The notes under the pieces are model-generated. The model did no database searches and was not told the origin of the DNA. It saw nothing but the letters and a program-made list of their open reading frames with translations. The translations under genes were made by a program, and so were the position numbers. A DNA stretch of 64,000 bases from Malaya genurostris (Eukaryota > Arthropoda > Insecta > Diptera > Culicidae). Where the stretch lies: the NCBI RefSeq assembly GCF_030247185.1, contig NC_080571.1, positions 350,048,254-350,112,253 on the forward strand, read 5' to 3'. This document shows, one piece after another, positions 1 to 11,405 of the stretch (position 1 is its first letter; the number at the start of each line of letters is the position of its first letter).

Positions 1-962
1 CGTCGAACATTTTTCTCGCTAGTGACATCACCCTTCTGCTGATGCTGTGTAACTGTCACCGAATTCTCTAACCGTCAGACAGTGCAGCAGTCCGTATATC
101 TACCATATAATAATCAGCTGCCTGACATTCATGTTAAGCCAAAGCTAAAGATAACGGACTCCCACATCTGAAATCTACACGAAGAAAGGCTGAACCGGAG
201 CTGATAAAGTTGCCCTGGGCGGTATGAGAAATGAATCTGATTTGCATAATACCCATCCCATCAGATTTAACCCTGACAACGGTGCCTGAAGTGTGTACAG
301 GCCTACTACCATTTTGTCGGATGGATAGAGAGAATGAAAGCACCAACAAACAAACATTCACATCCACACACACACACACGACGCACGCAGTAGGCCAGGC
401 CAGACATTGAACAGTGCACGTCGTTGTTGTACGTCAAGAAGTGGCTTCAAAAGAGGTTTAGACAGTGTAGAAGAAGCAAAATGGCAGCTTGAAAGCTCCG
501 CGCGTTGTTGCCATGGCAAGTGCATTATGGTTGATATCCGGCAGGCATCGGCATCATGTGTCTCATCGCTAAAGTGTTTCTAGTGCGTGGTCCTGGTGCG
601 GTTGGGTTGACGGTACGGTCTCAGGATGGGTACCGGCTTAAAGCTAACTTGTTTGTCGGCTAGATAGAACTTTAATCTTGGAAAACATTCCTTTTGTCCG
701 GGTTTCTTTTGTCGTGTATTTATCGTTCTCCGCTGATACGCTTAAGATGTGAGGAAATCAGAACCATGCAAGAGTCTGAGTATTCTTTTATAAAGCACAA
801 GATAACAAACAGCGATTGATGGTATTCCGTTTTTTGAAGTTTTGATTCGGAAGACAACATTCCTAGCAATGAAATTGTATGAGACCTCTACTGATGAGAT
901 AAATAAGAATAGTTGCAATTGCAATAAAAATTCCAATTTCTTCGCTCTGATCTCACATTTAC
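1..962. other. No recognised gene or repeat
   Basis: I see no convincing coding region or transposon signature here. A short CA dinucleotide run lies near 365-380. The longest reading frames are short, without recognisable motifs or a plausible start context. It may be single-copy intergenic sequence. Confidence 0.4.
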
Positions 963-972
963 CTTTTACCAT

Positions 973-1066
973 TAGGGGCCGTCCATAAACCACGTAGACC
1001 AAAATCTGGTATTTTTAACCACCCCACTCCACCCCCGCCCCAGCCTAAAAAATCTACGTAGACTTT
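973..1066. repeat. Possible solo terminus of a small DNA element
   Basis: The segment begins TAGGGGCCGTCCATAAACC and contains two copies of a TACGTAGAC motif around a C-rich stretch. The GGCCGTCCATAAACCACGT start resembles ends of short dispersed insect elements I have seen. No matching opposite end was found nearby, so it is at best a fragment. Confidence 0.25.
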
Positions 1067-1219
1067 TGCTTGTCACAAAACAATTTTTTTTAATCATTTT
1101 TCAGTGAAAAGTTACTAAGTCTTCAATCACTGATAGATAAGATAAAATTAATTAAAATCTGATTCAGTACCGTTGTCATAAAGTCTTCAGCTTTCCAAGA
1201 TATTCAAGAGGTAAAGATG

Positions 1220-4200
1220 TAGGGTAAGGGCTCCCTATTTCATCTCATTTGTAAGGACGTCGCTTTCAAACCCCGATTTAGCCACTAAAATCACTGTAAC
1301 TATTTCATATTACTGCTTCATTCGCCTTGCTCCACGTTGAGAATTGATTCACATTTCTTGAAAATTCAACTAATATTTATAAAACAGTTAAAAACACTAA
1401 TGATGTTTTCACTACTCTGCTCCTAATTTCATCTCAATGGATTTTTATCCATCCTATCGTTGATCTTTTATTCATCCTATAAATTAGCAATGGCGACAGC
1501 AATCAAAACAAAATATTGCACTATTACACTCTCACCCGCATACGCATGGCTGCCAGATGGCTGACTAAACGCTGCCAGCTGGAAAAATATGGCTGGGCAG
1601 ACATTCTGGTGACGGACTGCCTCACCGCTGCCAGATATACAACTCAAACGATACAACCGTACCCAACTGGTTTTTTCAACATTATTATTATTGGTAAAAA
1701 AATTTATTCGTTGAATTATCTAATTAATGGGGCAATGACTTACGGAGATCTAAAGAACTATCTTTTAACATCATCTTATTAGTGAAAACAGATAGAACAG
1801 ATATAGACTTTCTATGCAAAGTAATACATATTTTCTATGAAAATATCTGGCATCTCTGTGCACAGCCGATGAAACACACACTTCACAGCGTTATGTTGGC
1901 GTATAGCGGAATGAAACCAGTGCTACTAGATTTGCCACAATGGTTATTTCATTAGTATTTAACACGCTCTTTCTGGTAATATTCGAAGCCAAAACAGTTT
2001 TATTTAAATACTTTTTTTTAATTTATGTTTTCGGACAGTAGAATTGTCAAACGTTATGCTGTTAATGTATCTTTCCATTATTTTACTGATTACTTGGCTG
2101 CGATGAATTCATAAAAAAATGGTCAATATGTTAAAAGCTTTTGTTACGCAAAAATAAAGCGAATGCACCGCGAATCGTTTTTTGAGTCAGTGCATCGAAT
2201 AGCGATTGTTGATCTCTCTCAGACTATGGTTTCGACATATGGAATAAAAAGTGAAGCAAAAATAACTGAGATGACTACTCAAAGTGATTAGAACAAATTT
2301 ACAAAAGCTGCCATCGCGACTTGTTTTTCGTCACTTCTCGCTAGTCTGGTGATATTATTTAATCGTGTTTGATGAATGTTCGTAGCGTGACAATCACAGG
2401 AAAAAATTTCCATTAACAATTTAGCGATAAAACTTTATTTTTACTTTTAATGTATGACTTCTGGTCAGTCAGTAACTATTTAGTAAATTTTTTGGTGTGG
2501 GGGAGTGTGGTGGGCAAAAAAAATTTTTTAACATATCAGAGACTCGGATGTTTCGCATCGCTAAGTTCGACTCCTCTGGTAGACGGTAAAAGTTTAGATG
2601 CAAGAAATCTTCTTCTTACTTAAATGAACCTTGTTACGTCGAATTTTCCGCACTTTATCTTCAAATCCTTACTCCTCCTTGAGTACTATGGATATTGTGA
2701 AAACATCGAATGATAAAATGAGTAATTTTTGGACATTCGAAAGTTCAAGTTACCATTCTTTTAAATATTGTATCCATTAACTTTTACATGAACACTGCAT
2801 TCGTTTAATAGTCATCTCATTAGTCAACACCACATAATTTTGTTTAGTACCCCACCTACAATTAATGAATGGTGGAGTTCGGCACTGAGAATCTATATCA
2901 GAAAGTTTTATATGAAAATAATGTGCAGTTCTTCTGTTATAGAGGAGTGAAGATGAGGAGTGATTGTACCAGTATGCAGCTTATCGTTCGAGTCAATGCA
3001 TAAAATCTCACAACTAATGGTTTTCAATCCACCAGACTTTACCCGACGCGAACGAACTTCAGCATGCTAAATTCAAAGCAAACCTCTATGATTGATCTCA
3101 TTATTTAAACAGCAACATCTTATCATTGATTCGTACAAAAATCGTTCTATTTATAAGGTGATTTGTTCAACTCACGCCTACGATGGCCAACAATAAACAA
3201 CTAACTGATTACATTGCACACAATGCATCTTCTGGTAAACAGTATCAGAACTTTTGATCATGTTTACGGTATAGCTAGAACACTCATATGCGTTCCATCA
3301 TTGAATCATTTGGCAATCAATAATGTTGATACCCAATTAAGCACGTGGCTCGAAATGACGAACCACATGAATTCACACAAAACAACTCGTTGCGCGCCAA
3401 ATGATTCTTTCAACGATCTAGTATTCCTTTCTTCGACGGCCAAACACTTATGCAACTCGTTATGCGCCAAACACCTATCGATGATCTAGCAATCATTGGC
3501 GACTTTTTCAGTGGAAAATTCCATTGTCCATACAAAATAACTTTATTGGTTTTTCCCACTTTTCCGATAAGTTTTCCTAATTTTTTTGATGTACGAACCC
3601 GGTGGGGGTAAAAACTGATCAAACGAAAAAAAAGCATCTCAATCCGTCCATCCGTTTTTACGTGATGCGATTACAAAGAATGATCTCTGCATTTTTATAT
3701 ATATATATATATAGATAGATTAATATCAATAATATAATTAAACTAATGTCACGGATACCAAAAACATACTTTTTGATGATAATTTGAAGAAGATAAACAA
3801 TTTTTGTTTTGTAACATTATGAGATAACTTGGCAACTTTGCGAAACCAAATGAGATGAAAACAAAGCGTAATCAAGTGAACGAAGTGAAAAACTTTCATC
3901 TCATATTATTGAAGACTTTTATTGCTTGTCGGGTAATTTTTGAAGTTTTTAATCGTTAACTAAACAAGTGGCAAGTGAACATAACTAATTATGGAGTCAT
4001 CCAACATTCAATGATAGTGTAATTGTGCGAAATAGTTATCATGTTTTGAGACGAATCGATTAGTAGATATTCAGAAACATGAATCTTGAGACGAAAATGT
4101 GTCCTAAATTGAAAAGTGAGTTTATTTTATATGAAAAAAACGATCACCGAAGAATTTAAAACCATTTCTTTCAATAGGAAAGTGTGACAATAGCTTTTCA

Positions 4201-4326
4201 AATCATTTTAAAACATTTCACAGTTTGCTTCCGGTAGGTTGTAAAATATTATTCATGTTCAAAGTTATGAGGTGAAGGGATGAGATGGAAATAGGAGCTC
4301 AGATGAAATAGGGAGCCGTTGCCCTA
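1220..4326. mobile_element. TAGGG-ended TIR element (about 3.1 kb), host of a Helitron-like insertion
   Basis: The left end reads TAGGGTAAGGGCTCCCTATT and the right end, read in reverse complement, TAGGGCAACGGCTCCCTATT, both followed by TTCATCT. The motif ATTTCATCTCA or its complement recurs near 1240, 1427, 3850, 3897, 4280 and 4303, so subterminal repeats are present at both ends. TAGGG ends fit hAT-type elements, but I see no clear 8-bp target duplication and no transposase. The Helitron-like copy at 1996-3719 lies inside and accounts for more than half of the length. Confidence 0.45.
1996..3719 (-). mobile_element. Helitron-like element, copy 1, 3' end missing
   Basis: Read on the minus strand, this copy starts at about 3719 with TCTATCTATATATATA and continues into AAATGCAGAGATC, exactly like the copy at 56299-59616. 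Homology can be followed by eye through 3220-3560, 2330-2470 and 2030-2170. It stops near 1996, before the hairpin and CTAG terminus that the other copy has, so this copy is 3'-truncated. No Rep/helicase reading frame is present, so it would be non-autonomous. The minus-strand assignment depends on taking the CTAG side of copy 2 as the 3' end. Confidence 0.55.
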
Positions 4327-5026
4327 CAATAAATCTCAAACAGCTTCTCTGGATGAACGATGAGAAAGCAAATGTGATTAAAATCACATATTATGTAAAC
4401 AACCGTTCGTGGGCATACGAATTTGACGAGGAACGATAAGATAGTGAGTTTACACACAGTTTTCATGTTTTCTGTAATATCTTTCATCACCAATAAACTT
4501 ACAGTTTCCCTTAAAAAAGACCATAATCAGTGGTCGAAACGTATATAACAGCCGTTCTTATTTAACAGACCGGTAAAGCCGAAACCATAATTATTGCAAA
4601 ATTAAATTCAACAATTTTATGGGTGGAAAGAGTTAGTTGGTTCGATTTAAACCTCTGGGATGTATTTTTAGGCAAATGTTTACTTTCGCAATTCCAATCA
4701 TTTTGATTTTTCAAATCCGTTTTTGGTTGGAAGAAACCACACTGACAACTACTTCACGTCAGAACAAAAATAAATTTATTCATTTACTGCAATAAACTTG
4801 AAGTCCGATGACTTTTTGCAAAGAATAATGAGTTTTTTCAATTTATGTTTATGTTAGTACTCTCTTTTATTTTTTCCCTTCGGTAGGGAATAGAAGAATG
4901 AAAGAAAAAACAATAGAGCCGCCTGTCTATGAGTATACTTCTAATTGGTCATAGAATTACGGAGTAGGGGTAGATGGGGTAAAACGCATCCCCTAAGGAA
5001 ATGTAGCTATATCTTAACTATAGAGA
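4327..5026. other. No recognised gene or repeat
   Basis: AT-rich sequence without a supported reading frame or recognised repeat. The reading frame that runs into the adjacent 7-bp array has no independent support. Confidence 0.4.
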
Positions 5027-5630
5027 AAAGCCAAGAGCCAAGAGCCAAGAGCCAAGAGCCAAGAGCCAAGAGCCAAGAGCCAAGAGCCAAGAGCCAAGAG
5101 CCAAGAGCCAAGAGCCAAGAGCCAAGAGCCAAGAGCCAAGAGCCAAGAGCCAAGAGCCAAGAGCCAAGAGCCAAGAGCCAAGAGCCAAGAGCCAAGAGCC
5201 AAGAGCCAAGAGCCAAGAGCCAAGAGCCAAGAGCCAAGAGCCAAGAGCCAAGAGCCAAGAGCCAAGAGCCAAGAGCCAAGAGCCAAGAGCCAAGAGCCAA
5301 GAGCCAAGAGCCAAGAGCCAAGAGCCAAGAGCCAAGAGCCAAGAGCCAAGAGCCAAGAGCCAAGAGCCAAGAGCCAAGAGCCAAGAGCCAAGAGCCAAGA
5401 GCCAAGAGCCAAGAGTCAAGAGCCAAGAGCCAAGAGCCAAGAGCCAAGAGCCAAGAGCCAAGAGCCAAGAGCCAAGAGCCAAGAGCCAAGAGCCAAGAGC
5501 CAAGAGCCAAGAGCCAAGAGCCAAGAGCCAAGAGCCAAGAGTCAAGAGCCAAGAGCCAAGAGCCAAGAGCCAAGAGCCAAGAGCCAAGAGCCAAGAACCA
5601 AGAGCCAAGAGCCAAGAGCCAAGAACCAAA
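5027..5630 (+). repeat. 7-bp tandem array (AGAGCCA)n, about 86 units
   Basis: Uninterrupted heptamer repeats fill about 600 bp. Only a few units differ: AGAGTCA near 5414 and 5541, and AGAACCA near 5596 and 5622. Because the unit contains no stop codon in any phase on either strand, long artificial reading frames (seven-residue peptide repeats) appear in several frames. The array ends 14 bp before the left end of the mariner at 5644. The near-perfect homogeneity indicates recent expansion. Confidence 0.95.
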
Positions 5631-5643
5631 GCCCTGCATATTA

Positions 5644-6874
5644 ACAGATCGGCTGAAAAGTTCGTATCGTTTCTATGAGAGGGCGCCACTAGAATTAAAT
5701 CCATACCATTTTCAGTTAGTACCAACCTTCAAAAGATACGTGTATAAATTTGACAGCTGTCTGATTATTAGTTTGTGAGATATTGCATTTTGAGTGAAGC
5801 TACTTTTGTAATTGTAAAAAAATGGAAAAAAATGAATTTCGTGTGATAATGAAACACTACTTTTTGATGAAAAAAATTGCCGCCGATACCAAAAAATGGC
5901 TTGATGAGTGTTATCCAGAGCACCGAAGACGATGAACGCAGTGGACGTCCAAAAGAGGCTGTTACCGATGAAAACGTGAAAAAAATCCACAAAATGATTT
6001 TCAATGACCGTAAAGTGAAGTTGATCGAGATAGCTCACACCCTAAAGATATCAAAGGAACGTGTTGGACATATTATTCACGAATATTTGGATATGAGAAA
6101 GCTTTGTGCAAAATGGGTGCCGCGTGAGCTCACAATCGATCAAAAACAACAACGAATTGATGATTCTGAGCAGTGTTTGGAGCTGTTATATCGAAAAAAA
6201 AACCGATTTTTTTCGTCGATATATAACAATGGACGAAACATGGCTCCATCACTTCACTTCGGAGTCCAATCGACAGTCAGCTGAGTGGACTGCACGCGAT
6301 GAACCGAACCCAAAGCGTGGAAAGACTCAACAATCGGCCGGTAAGGTTATGGCGTCTGTATTTTGGGATTCGCATGGAATAATTTTCATCGACTACCTTT
6401 AAAAGGGAAAAACCATCAACAGTGACTATTATATAGCGTTATTAGAGTGTTTGAAGGACGAAATTTCAAAAAAAACGGCCTCATTCGAAGAAGAAAATAG
6501 TTTTGTTTCATCAAGACAATGCATCGTGTCACAAGTCGATGAAAACCATGCTGAAATTGAACGAATTGGGCTTCGAATTGCTCCCTCATCCACCGTATTC
6601 TCCAGATTTGGTCCCCAGTGACTTTTTCCTGTTCTCAGACCTCAAAAGAATGCTCGCTGGTAAAAAATTTAGAAGCAATGAAGAGGTAATCGCTTAAACT
6701 GAGGCCTATTTTGAGGCAAAGGACAAATCGTACTACAAAAATGGCATCGAAAAGTTGGAAGATCGCTATAATCGCTGTATCGCCTCTGATGGCAATTATG
6801 TTGAATAATAAAAACGAATTTTGGCAAAAAATGTGTGTTTCTATTAAACGATATGAACTTTTCAGCCGAACTGT
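5644..6874 (+). mobile_element. mariner transposon, copy 1 (1231 bp, decayed)
   Basis: The element is bounded by terminal inverted repeats, ACAGATCGGCTGAAAAGTTC on the left and ACAGTTCGGCTGAAAAGTTC on the right, each flanked by a TA target duplication (5642-5643 and 6875-6876). Inside is a broken mariner transposase. The TIR looks most like the irritans-type mariner ends, but I do not assign a subfamily. A second copy lies inverted at 44853-46108. Confidence 0.93.
5822..6808 (+). pseudogene. mariner transposase pseudogene (DD34D family)
   Basis: The transposase would cut and rejoin the element ends at TA sites. The start at 5822 (MEKNEFRV) matches the start of the other copy at 45937. The N-terminal helix-turn-helix region is broken: about 20 residues are missing near 5920, with a frame change. 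The first catalytic motif, ITMDETWLHHF, is near 6225-6257, the second, FHQDN, near 6506, and the third, SPDLVPSDFF, near 6600-6630; the spacing between the second and third aspartates is 34 residues, the mariner signature. Further frame changes lie near 6195 and 6465, and in-frame stops near 6402 and 6697. It cannot encode an active enzyme. Confidence 0.93.
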
Positions 6875-6876
6875 TA

Positions 6877-9800
6877 GCTGTTCAAATTGAGCTGCCATCG
6901 TAATTCAGCCGAACAGCAAGCCGTTTCTCGCGTTTCGTCCCCTCGAGCAATCGGAAAGAGTATAACGCTTCGGTACGTAAAGTATCGCATGTGTAAAGCA
7001 AACTATGCGTTTGCTTGATGGTATTAGTAGAACCGTTAGGTGGTGATGTCAATTTAATTTGAACCGCTAATGCTGTTAGGAGTTGAAAACGGCCCTTATA
7101 GAAAAACTTGTAGTAGGTAATGTTAGAGACAATTATTTTGATACAATGATCAATTTCAAATAAAATCTCATTAGATCTTTGTGAAATGCTTTGAATTCTG
7201 AAAACAACCTACCATTTCTCCAACTTCCAACACAGTTTACAATTCTTTCCCTGAGCAAAATTAAGAACAAATCGGTTGCCTCTCGTTTGGCGAACGGTGC
7301 ACAAAGCAAATCTGCCACATGCGTGTGAGCCCTTCCCTACAGGGCCAACGTTCCGCATCGAGTTATGGCAGCCATGAAGTTGGACGTCGTATGTATTAGT
7401 GACGACACTACTTTTGAAGAAATATCGATTTTATAAAATCAAATTAATGTGTATGAACTAATCCAAGGCACTGAACATCATTCGACCGTAATTTCGGATT
7501 ATAACACTATCATTTATGGCCCTTAGAACTGTCGATTTGTATATGTACTCTTTTCAGAATGCTTATGTGCCGTTTACAGTTTCAAAGCGAGATTTATTAT
7601 GTAACACTCAAGAGAGTTACAAGTATTTACTAAAATTGAAAAAGTTACTTGAGATAACCTTACAGGAAAATGAAATAATGTGTGTTCGCCTTCGTGGTGC
7701 TTGTTAAAAAATTGGAGTGGGGCGATTATTTTTGAGTTCGCCTCGGGCGCCAGAAAAGCCGACTACGGTTCTGGACGAAGGTCTCAAGAATATTATTCTT
7801 CCACAAGAATTTCTGAGCTCCTCCTTCTTTATCTGATTCTGAAAGTATCAAAGGGCTTGGAAGGATTTTATCTTCTTCTCACACTCGCACTATTTTGATA
7901 TATGTTGAAAATTCGTAGCATACCTGAAGTATGATAGAGTTAGATATATTACATTAATACTTATGTTACAAAACTCACGTTTTTTGCCAACAATGTTTCG
8001 CTTCCGACCGATTGACGTATAAAACACTTTGCTGTCATTCACCATATGGCTTTGGTTGCCAAATATCATTATTTATTAAACAATTTCACTTTGAAATTTT
8101 CAGTTACAGGGAAGAAAAGTTACTTTGTGACAGAGTTTTCAAAAAGCAGTTGCGCGTTGTTGCCGCTGATAAAATCATTCCATAATTTTGAAACACGTCT
8201 TAAGATGGTATGCATTTCGTCTAAGAAATGTACCTCATTTGAGTAGCTTTTGATGCTCGTCACCCCTTTCTTCGTCACCGCCGAGCCTCTCAGCTCCCAC
8301 TCAGCTAAAACACTTTTCATTCCACTGAGTTGTGAGGACGGGAGAGACAGGAAAAAAACCCATCCATCGAAGACAAACCGCTGCTGCTACTTCTGATGAT
8401 GATACTTTGCCCGTTTCGAGTGGGAACTAGAACATGTGCAAAAATACAGAAAGCGCTATTTTATGCAATGTACCTGCTCTGCTGCTGCTACTGCTGATGC
8501 TGCTTCCACTTCGGTGCATAAATTGTCCGCTCTGTTTACGTTCCCGACCGATGTTTTACAAATAAACGATAATGCAATGTTCAAATATTTTCACAATCCC
8601 AGTTATTTTTTCACCCCCTCCCTCACACTGGCGAAGCAGAAGCATGGCCATCTTCGTCGGTCGTCGAGTGGGAGCCAGCGTGAATGCATTTTCCGTTTCA
8701 CATGACGCATGCATGAAATACCTACGCCCCGTGGGCTACTGCGATCAGACCGTTTTCGTTCGGAAACTTTCTGGCATTAAATTTCACATTCAGTTAGCTA
8801 ATCAAAACAATCTCACCATATTACTCCGCCCCCCGCCCACAGGAGTTTTCCGGCAGAAAGTGGCGTGCAGCCAAAAAACCGCTTGGTGTAGCGTTTTTTT
8901 TTCTCGTTCTGTTCTGCTCGCATCCAGAAGCCACTTGAATTTTACCGGAAGGAAATCAAATTCCCGAAATTGTTTGCTGGTAGGCGCGTCTCTCATCGGC
9001 CTACGGATATGACAGGCATTGGCGGTGGTGCGGTGAGTAGCTTAGGTAGGTTATGAAAGTGGGAATAAACGCCAAAATGAAATCGTGAAATTTGACGGCG
9101 AGGGATGTGAATTGGTACTCGTAAGATCCTTGCCGAAAATCGTGGCAATTTAAATGAGACGAACCGCCCGTGAGGGGAGTGGAAAACAATAATAGGCGCA
9201 ACAACAGCGAGCCGAAACGATCTTCGAATGGAACTTCGGGTGAGGAGTTTTGCGCGTTTCCTACCATGTAATAGAATTTGAATGGGTCCTTGAGGCATTT
9301 CTGCTTGTTGGATTGTTTTGTTTAGTAGAATAGACATTCCGCATATTTATCTGACAATTTAGGGAATTAACGGCTTTCTTTTATTGTTTAAACGTTTCAG
9401 ACTTGCGACGCGGGACAACACAGCGTTCGGAGCGGACGGATTGATTGGTATTTGAATGCATAATTTTTTTGTAAATATGTAAAATTCACTTAACCACGGA
9501 ATAGTTTCTTTTGGCAATTGATAGTTTCGGCAGGTTTATACCAAGAACTTGATTGAAAAAGGTAGAATTCCATTGCTTTCGGAAATATTCCCCAATCATG
9601 GTAGCCATGAGTATTTTTTTCATGCATCACCTTGACAGACCCGAGATAAAAATTGCCGACCGAACAAAATAGAGTCTAATAACAGTAAAGGGTCGTGGTA
9701 GAATTCCAACGCTTACCTTTTTTACGAGAATAGACTGATCCTTTAAAGTAGTATGAAGCTACGCTCAGTGTCACCAGACATAATGACTTTTCAAAAAGCT

Positions 9801-10429
9801 AAATTTTATGAAATATCAATTTTGATCAATTTTTCACCTACGTTTGTCGGAAAATTGCTTAAATTTTATGAATGTAGATTTCAATTCAAGTTAGCAACAC
9901 TGCTTCAATGCATTTATATTACATTGCGCTACACAAAATAAACAAAACTAAATATTTTCTGTTACAAAAGCAGTTTTCCGGAAAAATAATTAATTTTTCG
10001 ACAATATTCCATATCCATTGCCTTTCGAGTGTTAAATTAAATTTTTATATTTTGCGGGTTTACTTATAGAAGATACGTAAATCTTTATATCGCAATAATT
10101 TCTGCAAGAGGAAATCCATATAGGAATATGTTTTTTGCCAATCAAATGTGTCAGTAGAAGTAAGCTGAAACTGAAATAATTTTTCTCGAATAGTTTCAAG
10201 GAAAACGGAAGAGTTTTAGATTAAAATTTTCGCTTTTCTTGAATTGCAATTTTAAGCAGAATGAACTGATTGGTTTATTTTTCAACCACATGGAGGATTT
10301 ATTGAATAAAATCAGGAAAAGATTAGCCGAAATTTGATTTCACGCACACATTGTTGACATTACTCATACGCTTGCAAAGAGTCATGCTCCTTAACTGTTG
10401 AATTAAGCCCTTCACAGGTTCAGTTGATA
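6877..10429. other. Long stretch without recognised genes
   Basis: No reading frame here shows recognisable motifs. Low-complexity CTG/GCT-rich sequence occurs near 8470-8510 and a short C-rich run near 8827-8840. GC content is locally higher around 8250-9300 than in the flanking transposon regions, so this could be single-copy sequence (for example UTR or intron of a gene outside the window), but nothing decides it. Confidence 0.35.
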
Positions 10430-11130
10430 CAGTACCATCTAAAACATTTGGTTTAAAATGCTAGTAGAATCGTTGTCAAAGTTCATTGGAAAATTTCAAG
10501 ATTCATTTCACGAAACTCCACGATGATCGTCGTTGTCAGAGGCTTGGCAACTTTCGCATAATCTTTTTTGAATCGTTTATAATATCCAAATAAACCAAAA
10601 ATCATATGAATTTCTTCTGTTTTGTTTCGATTATAGAGGTTTTAACCATGAGGTCATTCACCTCTTCGGGCCAGAAAAACTTTCTGACCCTATGTTCGGG
10701 GTTGGGAATCGAACCCAGGTGGGCTGCGTGAAAGGCATCGACTTACCCATCACGCTATACCCGTCCCCATATGAATTTCTTCTGGATTGGTGAGTTCGGA
10801 ATAATTTTTGATAGCTTCCTTTATTTTTTTTAGATACATTTTACACGAGTTTTCAATTACTCGCATTTATCTGGTAGAATTCGCAAACTGTTTCTACTTC
10901 ATGCTTCAAAAATTGTCATAATAATGTCATCAATGTAAATATGACAAACCCTTTGGAAAAAACTCGGGGCATTCTTTGAACCAAATGACATGCGAATAAA
11001 TTCACATTTGCAAATTATCTACTGAGGAAGCATTTTTTCTATGCCTTTTTTACTGACATTGGAATTTGATCAAAGCCCGAAGCTGAAACATAAGTGGTAA
11101 AATATTTATTCCACCCTTGATTTACTAAAA
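10430..11130 (-). pseudogene. Ty3/gypsy reverse transcriptase fragment
   Basis: Reading right to left, the minus strand gives recognisable pieces of a gypsy reverse transcriptase: a YFTT...ASGF...QIPMS segment (about 11100-11040), EFIRMSFGSKNAPSFFQR (about 11000-10945), the catalytic box YIDDI (about 10930), and, past a SINE insertion, GYYKRFKKDYAKVAKPLT (about 10590-10535), which is the linker between reverse transcriptase and RNase H. Several stops and a deletion just before the YIDDI box show decay. No LTRs are visible around it, so this is an isolated pol fragment. A role in present-day retrotransposition is excluded by the breaks. Confidence 0.85.
10620..10767 (-). mobile_element. tRNA-derived SINE (Feilai-like), with 17-bp target duplication
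   Basis: On the minus strand the unit begins GGGGACGGGTATAGCGTGAT (an A-box-like tRNA head) and has GGGTTCGATTCCCAACCC, an excellent RNA polymerase III B box. The tail continues through CAGAAAGTTTTTCTGGCC to the left end. It is flanked by the perfect 17-bp direct repeat catatgaatttcttctg at 10603-10619 and 10768-10784, which proves insertion by target-primed reverse transcription into the gypsy fragment. A second copy lies at 56925-57067. The Feilai label is from memory of mosquito SINEs; the SINE call itself is firm. Confidence 0.88.
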
Positions 11131-11205
11131 TTTATGAAGTATTCGGGATACGATAAAGATCACTTATTGTTTTGGTGTTAAGTTTTCGAAATTCTATAAT
11201 ACGAT

Positions 11206-11405
11206 GTTTTTGCCTTTCTCTATAGAAAGGTATTAGAAATGCTGGAAAACCCGACTTTCGAACGGAGCCTCGGAGACCCATAGTGTTATATACCATTCGA
11301 CTCAGTTCGACGAGATCGGAAAATGTCTGTGTGTGTGTGTGCACTTTTCGAAGATATTTTTACCGCTAAATTTTCTCAGAGATGGCTGAAACGATTTCAA
11401 CAAAC
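11206..11405 (+). repeat. Truncated copy of the TTTTGCCTTTCTC dispersed repeat
   Basis: The first 200 bp match the start of the large copy at 36677 almost base for base: TTTTGCCTTTCTC, AGAAAGGTATTAGAA, the GACTCAGTTCGACGAGATCG block, a GT-rich run and CACTTTTCGAAGATATTT, followed by part of one 168-bp-type unit (TTTCTCAGAGATGGCTGAA). It then ends abruptly at the Jockey remnant, so it either inserted there or was truncated there. Confidence 0.8.

Noticed and set aside
1516..1782. 88-codon frame, plus strand
   Set aside because: No motif, no codon bias, and it lies inside a non-coding TIR element.
3214..3489. 91-codon plus-strand frame
   Set aside because: It lies in the Helitron-like copy 1 and is not conserved in copy 2.
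4945..5778. 277-codon frame and overlapping minus-strand frames over the 7-bp array
   Set aside because: A heptamer without stop codons opens several frames on both strands at once; the peptides are pure repeat translations.
10690..10767. tRNA gene
   Set aside because: The B box and tRNA-like head belong to a SINE with a target duplication and a tail; there is no cloverleaf that I can complete.
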